Shown here: one piece after another, positions 9,715 through 20,639 of the stretch
How the letters are laid out: each line of letters opens with the position of its first letter
Numbering within the stretch: the first letter of the stretch is position 1
Assembly (NCBI RefSeq): GCF_963259705.1
Contig: NC_081842.1
Location: 182,718,349 to 182,782,348, forward strand
Origin: Myotis daubentonii
Lineage: Eukaryota; Chordata; Mammalia; Chiroptera; Vespertilionidae
DNA length: 64,000 nucleotides
Direction of reading: 5' to 3'
Program-made: the position numbers and the translations under genes
The notes under the pieces: generated by a model
What the model was told of the DNA's origin: nothing
The model's input: the letters and a program-made list of their open reading frames with translations, nothing else
Database searches by the model: none

Positions 9715-10778
9715 ACGGATGCTGCTGTCCCTGGATCAGCTGTACTCACTGCCTCCTGGCTTCTTGTTAGGATAGATGAGGATCAAGTTCTCTTAAACCC
9801 CACCCGCACCCCAGTTCTTACCCACTCGCACTGCCCTCCCCTCCTCCCTGGCTGCAGCACGTTTCTTTGGTTGGGCTAGTGCCTAGGCCACACTGTGCAA
9901 CAGGATGCCACTGTGGGGATTTGCTCTCTTGGTTCTGGCTGAGCCCAAGACAATAGGTATGGACAGTGGGCATTGGATCCTACCTTCTAAAGTGGGACTT
10001 TAGGTGCCTAAACTAACTCTGGTTTTGAGATCCCAACCTGGCATACACTTTGAGGGTGTCAAAGGGTTAAGGTGGGAGAGACCAAAGAGAGAACTTCCTT
10101 GGAGAGAGCTGTGAGAAAGCTGGGAGGACCTTCACCCCCATACTGCCTTCTCACTCAGGGGAGAGTGGCTCTTTGAGGCCCATGCAGAGAGCTGGGCACA
10201 GCCCCGCTGCTGCAGGACTACTGTGCTTATCCAGGTCTGAAGGAGTCAAAGGCGAAAGCTGTGGCCAGAGCCCTGGCCCATGGAGAGGGCGGAGAGGCAA
10301 CCGCACTGTTGTACTGGGATGGGGCAGGGGGTTGTGTCCCAAGGGACCTGCCTGGCAGTGGTTTTCAGAGCAACCCTCCCTGCCCAAGAGGGCTGCCTGC
10401 CAGGCAGAGATGAAAGAGACTGAAGATGTCCCATAGGATGCAATGAGGTGGGGGGACCCTGACAACTCGGGAAGCTCTCCTGGGAACCCGCAGTAGTGGG
10501 CACTGAGCATCAAGTCCAGAGAGCTCCCATGGCATTTGGCAAGTGAGCCCCTTCCAGCCACTGCAGTAGGCAGGGTAAGGGGAACTGAGACCTTGCCCTT
10601 CCACCCTGCCCAGGGTTCCCAGCCTGAGGCCGGCAGAGCTGGGGGAGGAGAGGAACTTGACTGTACCTGACACTTGGAGATTATTAATCTGGGTGGGACA
10701 TCTTAATGATTAAACTGAGACCATTCTTGGGACTCAAACTGTCTGAAAGATGTTTTATAATTTAAGAGTGAGCCAATG
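9715..10778. other. Unassigned sequence
   Basis: Moderately GC-rich with several spurious frames on both strands (10151-10673). Near 10680 there is a TAAT-rich patch ('ttattaatctggg', 'cttaatgattaaac'). No gene or repeat is supported. Confidence 0.5.
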
Positions 10779-10786
10779 AGTTAGAG

Positions 10787-11006
10787 CCGTGGTCGGCAAA
10801 CTGCGGCTCGCGAGCCACATGCGGCGCTTTGGCCCCTTGAGTGTGGCTCTTCTACAAAATACCACAAAATACCACGTGCGGTGTGCATGTACAGTGCAAT
10901 TGAAACTTCGTGGCCCATGCGCAGAAGTCGGTATTTTGTGGAAGAGCCACACTCAAGGGACCAACAAGCCGCATGTGGCTCGCGAGCCACAGTTTGCCGA
11001 CCACTG
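10787..11006 (+). mobile_element. Non-autonomous hAT element with 8-bp target duplication
   Basis: The left end 'gtggtcggcaaactgcggc' and right end 'cagtttgccgaccactg' form terminal inverted repeats extending about 35 bases inward through 'ggctcgcgagccacatgc'. Direct 8-bp copies of 'agttagag' at 10779-10786 and 11007-11014 fit a hAT insertion. No transposase is encoded; it would need one in trans. Confidence 0.93.
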
Positions 11007-11014
11007 AGTTAGAG

Positions 11015-11814
11015 GAACTGCCATAGACTTCACAGGGGAGCAGTTCTGCAGGTTGGGTTTTAAAAGGGACAGCTGGGGTGAGGTGGGGCTGGGGTAGTGA
11101 TAAATTGTTTCTGTAGCCCCCTCCGCTTTCTCAGGAAGGTGATTATGTTTGGAACAGGATGTTGAATCAAGTCATGCACTGTTGCAATTTTTCCTTTGGA
11201 GAACAACCTGTTGTTTTTCCTGGGGTTAAATATGACCTCTTTTTAAATTTGCATAGTTTTATGTTTATGTGTCTTATTACCATCCCCCCCCCAAATATTC
11301 CATCAGTTTTGTCAGATGCCTTCTTCATAGTTTTCTAAATGCTGAAATGCATCAGGTTATCTTAGTTCTGTGTCTCCTGCCTACCAAGCAAGGAGGAGAC
11401 ATTTCCAGTGCGTAGCAGACTTGCAGAGAAGCTTCTTTGACGCTGTCCTGTGTAGGATTCCCTGTTTCCTGGCTCACACATGGACCACGTACTCTGGCTG
11501 ATTTAACGGAAAAGATATTTTATTACAAGGATGCTGCATGGCTCTCAGAATTTTCTACGAAGAGATCCAGGCTTGGAAGCGACATAGCCTAGAACCTTAC
11601 CTCAAATCCTGCCGCAGGGCTGTGCACGAAAACACACAGCGAAAGTGGACGCCAGACTTCGGCAGCAGAGCCACCCTCCCTGGTCACTGGCTGTTGCCGA
11701 CTCTCTGTTTTCACCTGTACAGGTGGATTTGAGCCATTTTCTTAGAGTCATGTTTTGGGATGGATGCTTCGAATGGGCAGTGCCAAAGCATCTAGGGAGG
11801 CTGGAAAGCATATA
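11015..11814. other. Unassigned sequence
   Basis: No gene. The part from 11460 to 11700 ('tttaacggaaaagatatttt', 'attacaaggatgctgcatgg') may be an old retroposon, but I cannot name it. Confidence 0.45.
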
Positions 11815-11982
11815 TTTTCTTTATTCAACTTTTTATTTCCTTTCTGTTGAATTTATTGGGGTGACATGGGTTCATAGAATTACTATGTAGGTTTCAGGTG
11901 TACAATTCAATAATGTACCATCTGTATGTTGTATATGTGTTCACCACCTCTAGTCTCCTTCCATCACCATTTACAGTCACCA
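11815..11982 (-). repeat. Old L1 3'-end fragment
   Basis: 'gaatttattggggtgacatg', 'aggtttcaggtgtacaattc' and 'gtgttcaccacctctagtct' are the antisense of an old laurasiatherian L1 3' end. Confidence 0.75.
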
Positions 11983-12190
11983 GCTTCTTATTGAGCCCCT
12001 GCTATGAGCTAGGCATTTTTCTAGAGGCCAGGAAAAGGAGAAATCAGGCAAAAACTTCTGCACTCATGAAACTTAGGTTGAAGAGGGGGAAGACACAGTT
12101 TCCAAACAAAGAAGTTAGTTTACAAGCGACGGTACATACTATAGAGAAAAAGCTGGAGTGCTCTTTTACAATGTGGTCATGATAGGGTGA
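11983..12190 (-). repeat. L2 3' fragment
   Basis: 'cttattgagcccctgctatg' and 'gagctaggcatttttctaga' are antisense L2. The right part fades into unassigned sequence. Confidence 0.65.
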
Positions 12191-12496
12191 TAAGGAGCAA
12201 AGGCAAAAAATGTGAGGGAGCTGACATTTTCAATTTCTGTTTGAATTTTCAAGTGTGTGTGTGTGTGTGTAGGAGTGGAGTTGGGGGTTGCCTTAATAGG
12301 TGAGTAAATTTTTCTAGTAGAAGAAAGGTGTTCAAGTCCTGGGCACTAAGAAAGAAAGGCTGTGTTTCCCTTTTGGTTGGTTTAACCCTATAATTTGCTG
12401 GAGCACATCTTCCAATGACTTTGTAAGCCAGTTAAGTAGGGATATTTGTCTGAAAAGTACCTAATTCCTGATTAGTAGTTTGGCGGAGAATTTGAG
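12191..12496. other. Unassigned sequence with short GT run
   Basis: Contains a (GT)n run at 12252-12270. No gene or confident repeat. Confidence 0.5.
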
Positions 12497-12735
12497 TAAT
12501 AAGAGCGAATCTTTATTACTATGTGCCAGGCACAGTTCTCAGTGCTTTGCATGGATTTATTCCTCCTCACAACAATTCTTTGCAGTAGGTGGTAGAGACT
12601 ATTACTACATGCATTTTGCAGATGAGAAAACTGAGACCCAGTGAGGTTAAATAACTTAGCCGTGGCCACACAGATAGTAATTGGCAGGGCAGGATTTGAA
12701 CTCAAGCTGTCCGGCTTCAGAGCTGATCTTCTTGG
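12497..12735 (-). repeat. MIR SINE
   Basis: Well preserved antisense MIR: 'tgccaggcacagttctcagt', 'cagatgagaaaactgagacc' and 'aggatttgaactcaagctgt'. Confidence 0.88.
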
Positions 12736-13417
12736 TAATTTTGAGGATAGTGTCACAGTGTTTGTGAGCTTCCCTCATGGCTGTTGAGAAGGTCAATGCT
12801 GTGCTGATTCCTGATACTTTTCATAGATTCTGGGTGCCCCTCCCTCTATTTTCTAGATTTTTTCTGGATATTCTCTCCATCCCTGGTGTTCTGAAAATTC
12901 CCAGTGATAGACTTTAATATGGATTTTTCTTCCCATTAATTGGACTGGCTGTTTGGTAACCCTTTGTTTCTGGAGGTTAGTGACCTTCAGTTTTAGACAT
13001 TTTTGTGTATTCTTGGAATTCCCCCCCCCCCCCCATACCATTTCTCTATTGTCTTTATCTGGAAGCCCCATGAGTTGCATGTTTTGCTTTCTGTATTGCT
13101 CTTGTAATTTTCTTATTGCCTTTGTCTTTTGATCTATTTTCTGAGAACTTCCTTGACTTTATCTGCCATTTTACTTTTTTAGTTTGTAAGAGCACCTTTT
13201 TGGTCTCTGTGGCTCCTTTTCATGCGTTCTATCTCTGTATGGATCGGAAACCTTATCAGACCTCTCCGAGGAGACTAGGATTTGAAGCCATCTTTCGTCC
13301 TATTTCCTCTTTTTCTGTTTCCCATTGCTGATTGTTTGGTCTTTTTTTTCCAGGTTGAGGGCATTTCTCACATGCTGGTGACAGTGATCTGACCTTACAA
13401 ACACATCTATAAACTCT
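12736..13417. other. Unassigned, possible old LINE
   Basis: T-rich on the plus strand with A-rich open frames on the minus strand, as in antisense LINE sequence. Includes a run of 14 C at 13021-13034. Family not recognised with confidence. Confidence 0.4.
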
Positions 13418-13427
13418 ACTGCTTTTA

Positions 13428-13638
13428 AAAAATATATATATATTTTTATTGATTTCAGAGAGGAAGGGAGAAGGAGAGATAGAAACGTCAATGATGAGAA
13501 AGAATCACTGATCAGCTGCCTCCTGCATGCCTCCTACTGAGGATCAAGCCTGCAACCCAGACACGTGCCCTTGTCCAGAATCAAACCTGGGACCCTTCAG
13601 TGGACGCTCTATCCACTGAGCCAAACCAGCTAGGGCTT
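13428..13638 (-). repeat. Ves SINE with 10-bp target duplication
   Basis: Antisense Ves body and head ('gagccaaaccagctagggc'). 'tactgctttt' occurs at 13418-13427 and 13639-13648. About 10 bases are missing before 'tggacgctctatccactg', relative to the other copies. Confidence 0.92.
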
Positions 13639-13649
13639 TACTGCTTTTT

Positions 13650-14685
13650 GTTGCCATTGCCCCTCATGTCCTGGTTGCTGTCCTTACCCAGCTTAGAGTC
13701 CGTCATTATGATCACTCCTTTCCAAACAGCCGCTCTTCTCATTGTTAGGCCCAACCCTGATTAAGACCATGCGTCCGTGCCTGCCCGTCGTTGCAGGGTG
13801 CTGGAGGAAACGCAGCTGTGAACAAGCAGTGGTCAACTGAGCGCTCCTGGGGCCTCCGCCTCCACACACTGCTCGCAGTGCCTCTGCTTCGTCAAAGGGG
13901 AAACCGTCCTTATTCCGTCCTCTTCCCTTTTTTGCAAAGACTTACCTCTGCAGTTACCTCTCCTGCAGTGTGAATCTCACCCTCTCCAGCGGACATTCCC
14001 ATCAGCATCCACATCCGCTCCAGTACCTACGAGTCAGCATGTCTTCCTGACTCTCTCTCCCTCCTAGTGCTGCTCCATTTCTCTGCTTCTGCGGAGGGTC
14101 GCACTTCTTCAAGGAGTTGCCTCGGTTGTCAGTCTTTCTTCCCTCCTTTTCAGTCTTGCCCTCCCCTGCCCATAGACTGCCCTTGTCAGGTTTCCCTGGG
14201 CCTCTGTGTGGCCAGACCTAGCCATCTTCATTTCAGTGCCCTAGCAGGCGTTCGCAGTGTCTGCTCCTGGTTCTCGGGGGCTGCCTCTCTGCAGTGGTTG
14301 TCCCTTCTCCCTGCCCTGGCCGCTTCTCCCCCTGCAGTGCCACCTCCCAGTGTCACGGGGCCTCCGGGCTCAGTTCTGCGCCTCCACCAGCACCACCTGG
14401 TGTGTGCCTCCCGGCTCCTCTCTCCTGGTAGCTACTGGAGTCGCCTCGTTGGCCTCCCTGCTGCCATCCTCATCTCTGTAGTCCATTATGTCCCCAGTTG
14501 ATGGTGTAAGTATAACCTAAAATGTAAATCATACCACGACGCTTCTCTGTTTCAAGCCCTCCATCATTTTCCTGTCCTGTCCTGAGGCTGCTGTGATGTT
14601 GGTCCTCATCCTCTGTACCCGTCTCCGCTTCCCTTACTGTGCCTCGGCCACACTGACCTTTCTGTCCTGTGTGCACGGTAAGCCT
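13650..14685. other. Unassigned sequence, C/T-rich
   Basis: Pyrimidine-rich with frames open by composition (14067-14501). No exon-like conservation pattern can be judged. Part of 14560-14660 may be worn sense L2. Confidence 0.45.
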
Positions 14686-14689
14686 GTCA

Positions 14690-14930
14690 CCTGGGTAGGG
14701 TCTTTGTACGGCCTGGTGGGCTTCTCCAGCTCACCTTTGCATGGCGGACCCAGGTGTCTGCTTAAGAGTCACCTCTCAGAGAGGCACTTCCTGCCCACCC
14801 AGTTAATTTGTGTTATTTTACTCAATTGCATTTTCATTTGAGCACTTGTCATTACTTAGTAATTTTTTGTTTACAGTTCTCGCCAGGGCCTAGAGCAGTG
14901 CTTGAAAAGAGTAGGCCCCTGACCTCGGGT
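14690..14930 (+). repeat. L2 3' fragment
   Basis: 'gagtcacctctcagagaggc', 'gagcacttgtcattacttag' and 'gggcctagagcagtgcttg' follow the sense L2 3' end. Confidence 0.65.
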
Positions 14931-14934
14931 GGGT

Positions 14935-15336
14935 GGAGTGCCCTCCCACTGCTCCTGTCCGTCTCAGCTGCGGTCACACTGTGTTGTCCATCTCCGCTGG
15001 AAGGTTTCATCCACCTCTGTGCCAGTAGAGGCTTGGCTACTTCTTGTAGGAACATAATGCATTTCTTGTTACTCTTGTGTGGGCTTTAGCTTTGATGCTG
15101 CCTGCAGCTAGTATAGTAGAAAAGGTGAGGGTGGGCATGGTGGACCTATTTTCTAAACTGTCTTGAGCATTGGGCTGCCACCTAAAATCTCTCAGTTTTC
15201 TCTTCTGTAAAATGGGGTGAGAGTCTATGCCCCGGTGCCTGTGAGGTTTAGGGGAAATACAGGGTAGGAAGGGACCGAAAACCCCCCACAACTAATAAAG
15301 GGGATGTTTGTGTGACCCATCCTGCAGTTTAAATAC
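14935..15336. other. Unassigned with MIR scrap
   Basis: A MIR-like 'cagttttctcttctgtaaaa' lies near 15193-15212. The rest is unassigned; no gene. Confidence 0.5.
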
Positions 15337-15510
15337 AGTGACCATTTATGAAGCACCTATTAAGTGCTTGAGCAAGGTGCTGTTCTCATGTTCACGTAAC
15401 TCATTTAATCTTTGAACACTCTCATGAGGCTCCAGGTGATTTTTGCACCTGAAGGAGCTGAGACTTGGAGGAGATGGATGACGTGCTGGTAATCTGGCGC
15501 TTGTGATGCC
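15337..15510 (-). repeat. MIR fragment
   Basis: 'atgaagcacctattaagtgc', then 'aaggtgctgttctcatgttc' and 'gaaggagctgagacttggag', is antisense MIR. Confidence 0.65.
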
Positions 15511-15619
15511 TGTGCTTAGGCTCAACTCTGTCTCCTGCATGGTTTGGACTTTGTCTTTAGACACCGCTCTCCCCCCCGCCCCCAATCCAAATTGATGTTT
15601 CCAGTATTTTTCATATTGT

Positions 15620-15689
15620 TTTTTTTTTTTATTTAATAACTTTTTAAAATTGATGAGAGAGAGAGAGAGAGAGGGAGAGGGGGAGGAAG

Positions 15690-15739
<50 letters not shown>

Positions 15740-15858
15740 TGGGGGGGGCGGTGGAGAGAGAAACATTGATGTGGGTATGTGCCCTGACTGGGAATTGAAC
15801 CCACCACCTTTTGGTATACAGGGATGATGCCCAACCAACTGAGCCACACTGGCCAGGG
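15620..15858 (-). repeat. Bat tRNA-SINE expanded by microsatellites
   Basis: The antisense head ('caactgagccacactggcc') and body ('aaacattgatgtgggtatgt') are present. The tail region has grown into (GA)n at 15655-15673 and (GT)n at 15692-15740, followed by a G run. No clean target duplication. Confidence 0.85.
15692..15740. repeat. (GT)n microsatellite in a SINE
   Basis: About 24 GT units with one GTAT interruption near the end, sitting between a GA run and a G run in the SINE at 15620-15858. Likely polymorphic. Confidence 0.95.
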
Positions 15859-16904
15859 GTCTTATATTTCTTCATTTAGTAACTTTATGGGTGAGGGGGA
15901 GGGTTGGGGAAGGTGGAGGGAAGTGGAGAAAAGGGCTTAGGACTTGCCTTGTCCAGCCACATACCCCCAAGCCAGGGATGGAGGTGACAGGCGTGGCAAG
16001 AAGAGGCCAAGGCCCTCAGGGGGCCAGGGTGACATTTTGGGGTGAGGCTGTCATCCATCCTGTGGTGAGTGCCTTTCGGGATGAGTTGGCTGCTATCTTG
16101 GGGGCAGTCCTTTCTCCCCTTCTCTTCTCCCCACTTCTCTTCCGTCCTTCTCCCTTGTCCCCTGGCTTGTGCTCTCTTTGTTAGTTGTGCGTTTTTTTCA
16201 GTCCTTTCCTACTCTGTGTCTCTCTCCCTCGTCCTCTGGCTGGTGCTCTCTCTATACCTGGTCACTTCTGTCTGTTGCCATCTGTCTCTCTCCTCTTGGT
16301 GTCTCTCTTTAGACTCTCTATTGCTCACTTTCTCTTTTATTCCCTCTGGAGCTTTCCATGTCTTTCTATCTAGGCTTCTCTCTGCCTCATTTTTTTCTCT
16401 CTGTGTTTTTTTTCTTCCTTCTCTGTTTCTGCCTTTTGGGTCCATATTGACATTTAGGCCCCACTACCTGCTGTTTCTGACAAGTGCCACTTTTGAGGTT
16501 GTGTTGAAAAAGAACCTATGTGGCAACCCATGGTCCTGGTGGCTCTTCCCTGCACCTGAACTGCCTAGAAGCAGAGCCCTGATAGAACCAGGTGAAGCCT
16601 CATGGGGCCCAGTCCTGGGGGGCGGGGGAAAGGCAGGCTTCTGTGGGCCATCCTGGCTGCTGGCCCCTGGGGACAGATCTGACCTCACAGCTAAGGGATG
16701 CTCACTGACCCTCCCTCTGCGCAAGTTCTGTGCTGGGCACTGGGACACTGCCGCGCCCTCAGGGGCTCTTGGTAGGAACAGGGACCTGGAAACTGCTTGT
16801 TGTGAGCAGCACTGGGCTGGTGATGGTCAGTTACACACACCAGAGAAGAGGCTGTGAAGGATGGGGAGGCCCTTTACTAGGTGAACAGGAAGAAGGCATT
16901 CTAG
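15859..16904. other. Unassigned, with long pyrimidine tract
   Basis: Positions 16105-16440 are strongly C/T-rich and carry the longest open frame of the window (16069-16857), which I judge spurious. A short antisense L2 piece may lie at 16715-16770 ('ctgtgctgggcactgggaca'). Confidence 0.55.
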
Positions 16905-17075
16905 GCCCTCGGTATTCAAAGTGTGGTTTGCAGACCAGCAGCATAAGCGTCTCCTGGGGGCCTGTCAGACGTACAGACTCTCAGCCCCGCCCGGTTCTAC
17001 TGTACCAGAATCTACTTTTTAACAAGATTCCCAGGTGATGCTTGTGCACACCAAGGCTGGAGAGGCACTGGTCTA
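16905..17075 (+). repeat. MER20-like hAT-Charlie fragment
   Basis: 'ggtattcaaagtgtggtttg', 'cagaccagcagcataagcgt' and 'caagattcccaggtgatgct' follow the MER20 order. An ancient non-autonomous DNA transposon. Confidence 0.75.
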
Positions 17076-17334
17076 GGCAAAGACTGGATTGGTCCATGGG
17101 GAGGAACTTGGTGTTGCAGGATCAGTGATGTGGCTGAAAGTGGCTGGAATGAGGCTAGAAAGAAAGATTGAACTCAAACTGTGCTGGACCGAGAATGACC
17201 CGCTAAGGACGAGAACGGACCTGGGGCCCTGCCTGATACTTCCCATGGCCTGCCAGACCCACAGACCCACGAGCCACCTTGTCAGCAAAGACCTTTTGGG
17301 ATCATCAGGCCTTGTCTTCTCATGAGCTGAATGG

Positions 17335-17430
17335 GGAAGCTGAAGCCCAGAGACCCTAAGTGATAGTGCATAAGGTCACACAGCGAATAAAGGGGGGATG
17401 GGACTGAGAAACATGGCTCTCTGACCCCAC
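17335..17430 (-). repeat. MIR fragment
   Basis: 'gctgaagcccagagacccta' and 'gcataaggtcacacagcgaa' are antisense MIR core. Confidence 0.75.
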
Positions 17431-17464
17431 AGGGGGTGCTCTTTTGGCAGTGTGTTTGCTCACG

Positions 17465-17695
17465 ATAAGAATGCCAGCTACTTATTAAGGTCACACTGTG
17501 GGCCATGCATGGAACCAGTCGCTTCCCATTGGGCTGATGAAATAGGTAATTTCCCTTTTGTGATGTGCATTTACCAGACAGGGAACTAAGGCTGAGAGGT
17601 TTAGTCACTTGCCTAAGGACAAGTGCCTTGAGAACAGAGCTGAGCTCAGAACTTACATTTGGCTGATTCCAGGGACACTGTGCTCTGCCCACCGG
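17465..17695 (-). repeat. MIR SINE
   Basis: 'ccagacagggaactaaggct' and 'gaggtttagtcacttgccta' are antisense MIR core, with flanks consistent over about 200 bases. Confidence 0.75.
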
Positions 17696-18520
17696 GGACA
17701 GGCAGAGAAACGCCAGCTTTATCCTACAGGTGATGGGAAGCCACGGGAGACTATTGAGCAGGGGAAGGCCCTGGTCAGACCAGGTGTTTGGAAGATTACC
17801 CCGGTGCCGTGATCACTAAACTCTTTGAATGGTTTTGCGTGAGCAGGTTCCTCCTTCTTAGTCTTCTCGCCTGTGGGTTTCCACGGCAGTGCTAGAGAGG
17901 GTCTTGGGCCATCCTGAGTCTGGCTGTGTATAGGTCGTGCTGTGATGGCAGAGCTGCTGGTGGGTGGCTTGGCGTTGGTCCCACAAGTATTTTCCTGTTG
18001 GTCTGTAATAGGGCGTGGGTAGTTTCAGTCCTGAGGTGGGAGGTAGGGGGTATGTAGTCAGAGAGACGTGGCTTAAAGAAGGCAGAAGGGGTGGCAGTTG
18101 TGTTAGGGGAGGAGACTGACCAGCCCCCTCCAGCTCAGCCACCATGGCTGACTCCATCCCACATGTGATTCTGATTAGGGAGCCTGTGTCAAAGTTACCT
18201 AAACACCACTCTAATTACTCTGTTTAGGAACATTCACATGCGTGGGAGGGTGCTTGGCACTGGCTTTCCACATGTGCTGGGGGTCTGCAGGGAGGCACCG
18301 CATTTGCACGAGCGTGACCGGCACCGTGTTGGAGCTCCACAGCCACCCGGGATGGGGATCCTGCAGGATGAGTTCAGAGGTTCATCTCAGAGGCCCGCAG
18401 GCAGATGGGTATAGGCGCTTGCTGGTAGAGGAGAGCTTGTTTAGAACACCTCACCCTCCTTGTGAAGTAGGTGGCCTCATCCCCGTGAGGGATGATGTTG
18501 AGCCTCGAAGGAAGGGACCG
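17696..18520. other. Unassigned sequence
   Basis: The first 100 bases resemble worn L2 ('gatgggaagccacgggagac'). A TAAT-containing patch lies at 18165-18240. No gene. Confidence 0.5.
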
Positions 18521-18524
18521 GTAA

Positions 18525-18705
18525 CAGAGCAGTGATTCCGAGTCAGCCAGACTGGTCCTCTCACTCTGTGACCTTGGGCAGAGCCCTCACCTCTTTGAGC
18601 CTCGGTTTCTTCATCTGACTAGGACCGCCTGCCTCTCGGGCTTGCTGTGAAGATTAGATGAAGCATCGTGCGTGAGGACTGAGGGTTGCATGCTCGGGGC
18701 TGCCG
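18525..18705 (+). repeat. MIR SINE
   Basis: 'gtgaccttgggcagagccct' and 'gagcctcggtttcttcatct' are diagnostic MIR core motifs. Confidence 0.85.
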
Positions 18706-18709
18706 TAGG

Positions 18710-19495
18710 GCACAGCTCCTCTCATAGTGTCAGTGCCAGCTCTGCAGCCGCATGTAACTCCTACATGTGAGATGTAAAGGCTGGGGGCTGTTTATTTCAT
18801 CCACATTCTAGTGGGGGAGATGCCCTCAGGCCCTGGAGATGGAGAGGGATGGCATTTGGGAGTCTGATTGAGCATAGGGCAGCTCCCAGGACTCTGGATC
18901 CTCATGAAGAAGGAGCCCTCATCTGAGTGGACTGGGCAGACCCAGTGGGACTTGCAGCTCGTGGACTGTCAGTGTCTCCCCATTCCTTTAGGCTTGGATG
19001 AAGGGATGTGCCATCCTAGGGAAAATTATGACATAGATAAAGATCTCTTGTGCCTTGTGCTTCCCCACCCAACTTTCCTGTTCTTCTGTCCAAGGACTTC
19101 TGCCCATCCTCTGTATCTCTGGGGTACTCTTTTGTGCCTCCACATCAGGCCACATAGCATCCCCCACCCTCAACAGCAAGGCTTTCACTCATCCAGATGT
19201 CCACCGTTCTTTAGCCCATCCAGTCCCAGCCCCATCTTCATGCCCATTTGACGAGCACCCACTGGTATTTTCATCCATCCACCCTGTCACCCATCAGCCA
19301 GCATTCACCAGGCCCCATCATATCGCCTGCTCTTGCTAGATGACACTGAGATGAGTCAGAGCTGCCGGTGTGTGAGGGTTCATTGGAGGTGGGTGTGGCT
19401 TTCTGTCTTTGACGTCAAGGAGGGCTATAAACACTGACTCTCCTTTCAAGATGAATCAGATCAGAGAGTAAATCTGAATGAGTCTTTCCCTTCTA
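18710..19495. other. Unassigned sequence
   Basis: No gene or clear repeat. C/T-rich with spurious frames at 18868-19339. Confidence 0.5.
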
Positions 19496-19497
19496 TT

Positions 19498-19680
19498 TAC
19501 TTGTCCATCTACCCATTGCACCCATTTATCCATTATGTGTCCACCCACCTAACCGTCTATACACTCACTCACCTACCCACCCACTCACCCCCCTATATAA
19601 CCAACCACGAAGCCATCTAACTGCCAGGAATCACCCAACTACCCTACTACCTATTTGACTACCCAACTACCCACACTATC
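19498..19680. repeat. Degenerate tetranucleotide repeat
   Basis: Imperfect ACCC/ATCC/CACT units ('cactcactcacctaccc') on the plus strand; an aged microsatellite. Confidence 0.75.
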
Positions 19681-19849
19681 AACAAATAATGTATATTTTA
19701 AGATCACAATATATATGAGGCAGGAATACTAGCCTGATATATGACCTGGGGTAGTTGAGTTACTGGCACTTGATTTTAAATCTCTGATATTCTGTAATAC
19801 ACAGAAGCATAAGATAGGGATCCTACTCTCATTTCAACAAATTCGTATA

Positions 19850-20080
19850 CCCAACAGTTACTGCCTGCCTGCTGTGTACCTGACACTTTTCTAGACACTT
19901 GAGATACTGTGGTGAACAAGACAGATATCCTTGACCTCATGGAGTTTACATTCTAGTGGGGAGACAGACAGTAACTAGTAAACAAGCAGAGATTATAGAA
20001 TGTGTCTCTGTGTGCTAGGCTCCCTCAGGGAGCTTCCAGTCTAGTTGGAGGTGAGACAGGTCTGGGCAGAGATAACACTC
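19850..20080 (-). repeat. L2 3' fragment
   Basis: 'tgctgtgtacctgacacttt', 'tctagacacttgagatactg', 'acctcatggagtttacattc' and 'tagtggggagacagacagta' form a well preserved antisense L2 3' end. Confidence 0.85.
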
Positions 20081-20249
20081 CCAGGCTCTGTGTTCCAAAC
20101 CGGAGTGCACTTACACACAAGGACTGCAGATGGTCAGAGGGGTTCAGCCTAGGAGCTCACAGTACCAGGTGACCTGCTGAAGTGTGCAAAGTGTTTTCTG
20201 ACCCTGAGTGCCATCCCAGTGCCTGGGTCCAGTATTGGTCTTGCTCCCA

Positions 20250-20372
20250 ACTTGCTGGGTGAAGCTGGTCCCTTGCACACTCTGAGCCCTTGTCCCTGAA
20301 CCACAAAATGAAGGAATTGGATTAGATGAGCTGTAAAGTCTCCTGGGCTGTGACTCTAAATTTTGTGAATTT
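20250..20372 (+). repeat. MIR3-like fragment
   Basis: 'tgaaccacaaaatgaaggaa' followed by 'ttggattagatgagctgtaa' is the MIR3-type 3' part, cut on the right by the SINE at 20387. Confidence 0.7.
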
Positions 20373-20386
20373 AAAAGGGGAGGCAT

Positions 20387-20612
20387 AGCCGTAACCGGTT
20401 TGGCTCAGTGGATAGAGCATTGGCCTGCAGACTGAAAGGTCTCAGGTTTGATTCCGATCAAGGGCATGTACCTTAGTTGCGGGCACATCCCCAGTGGGGG
20501 GTGTGCAGGAGGCAGCTGATCGATGTTTCTCTCTCGTCGATGTTGCTAACTCTCTATCCTTCTCCCTTCCTCTCTGTAAAAAATCAATAAAATATATTTT
20601 AAAAAAATAAAT
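20387..20612 (+). repeat. Ves SINE with 14-bp target duplication
   Basis: The head 'taaccggtttggctcagtgg' carries an A-box-like sequence and 'ctcaggtttgattccga' a B-box-like sequence. Body and 'aatcaataaaatatattt' tail are intact. Perfect 'aaaaggggaggcat' copies lie at 20373-20386 and 20613-20626. A young copy. Confidence 0.96.
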
Positions 20613-20639
20613 AAAAGGGGAGGCATGTTTATGTCATGT

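Noticed and set aside
16069..16857. 262-codon open frame, the longest in the window, with a hydrophobic N-terminal half
   Set aside because: It begins in a C/T-rich tract where Leu, Ser and Phe codons follow from composition and stops are rare, then continues into a stretch with an antisense L2 scrap. No domain is recognisable, and antisense frames overlap it.
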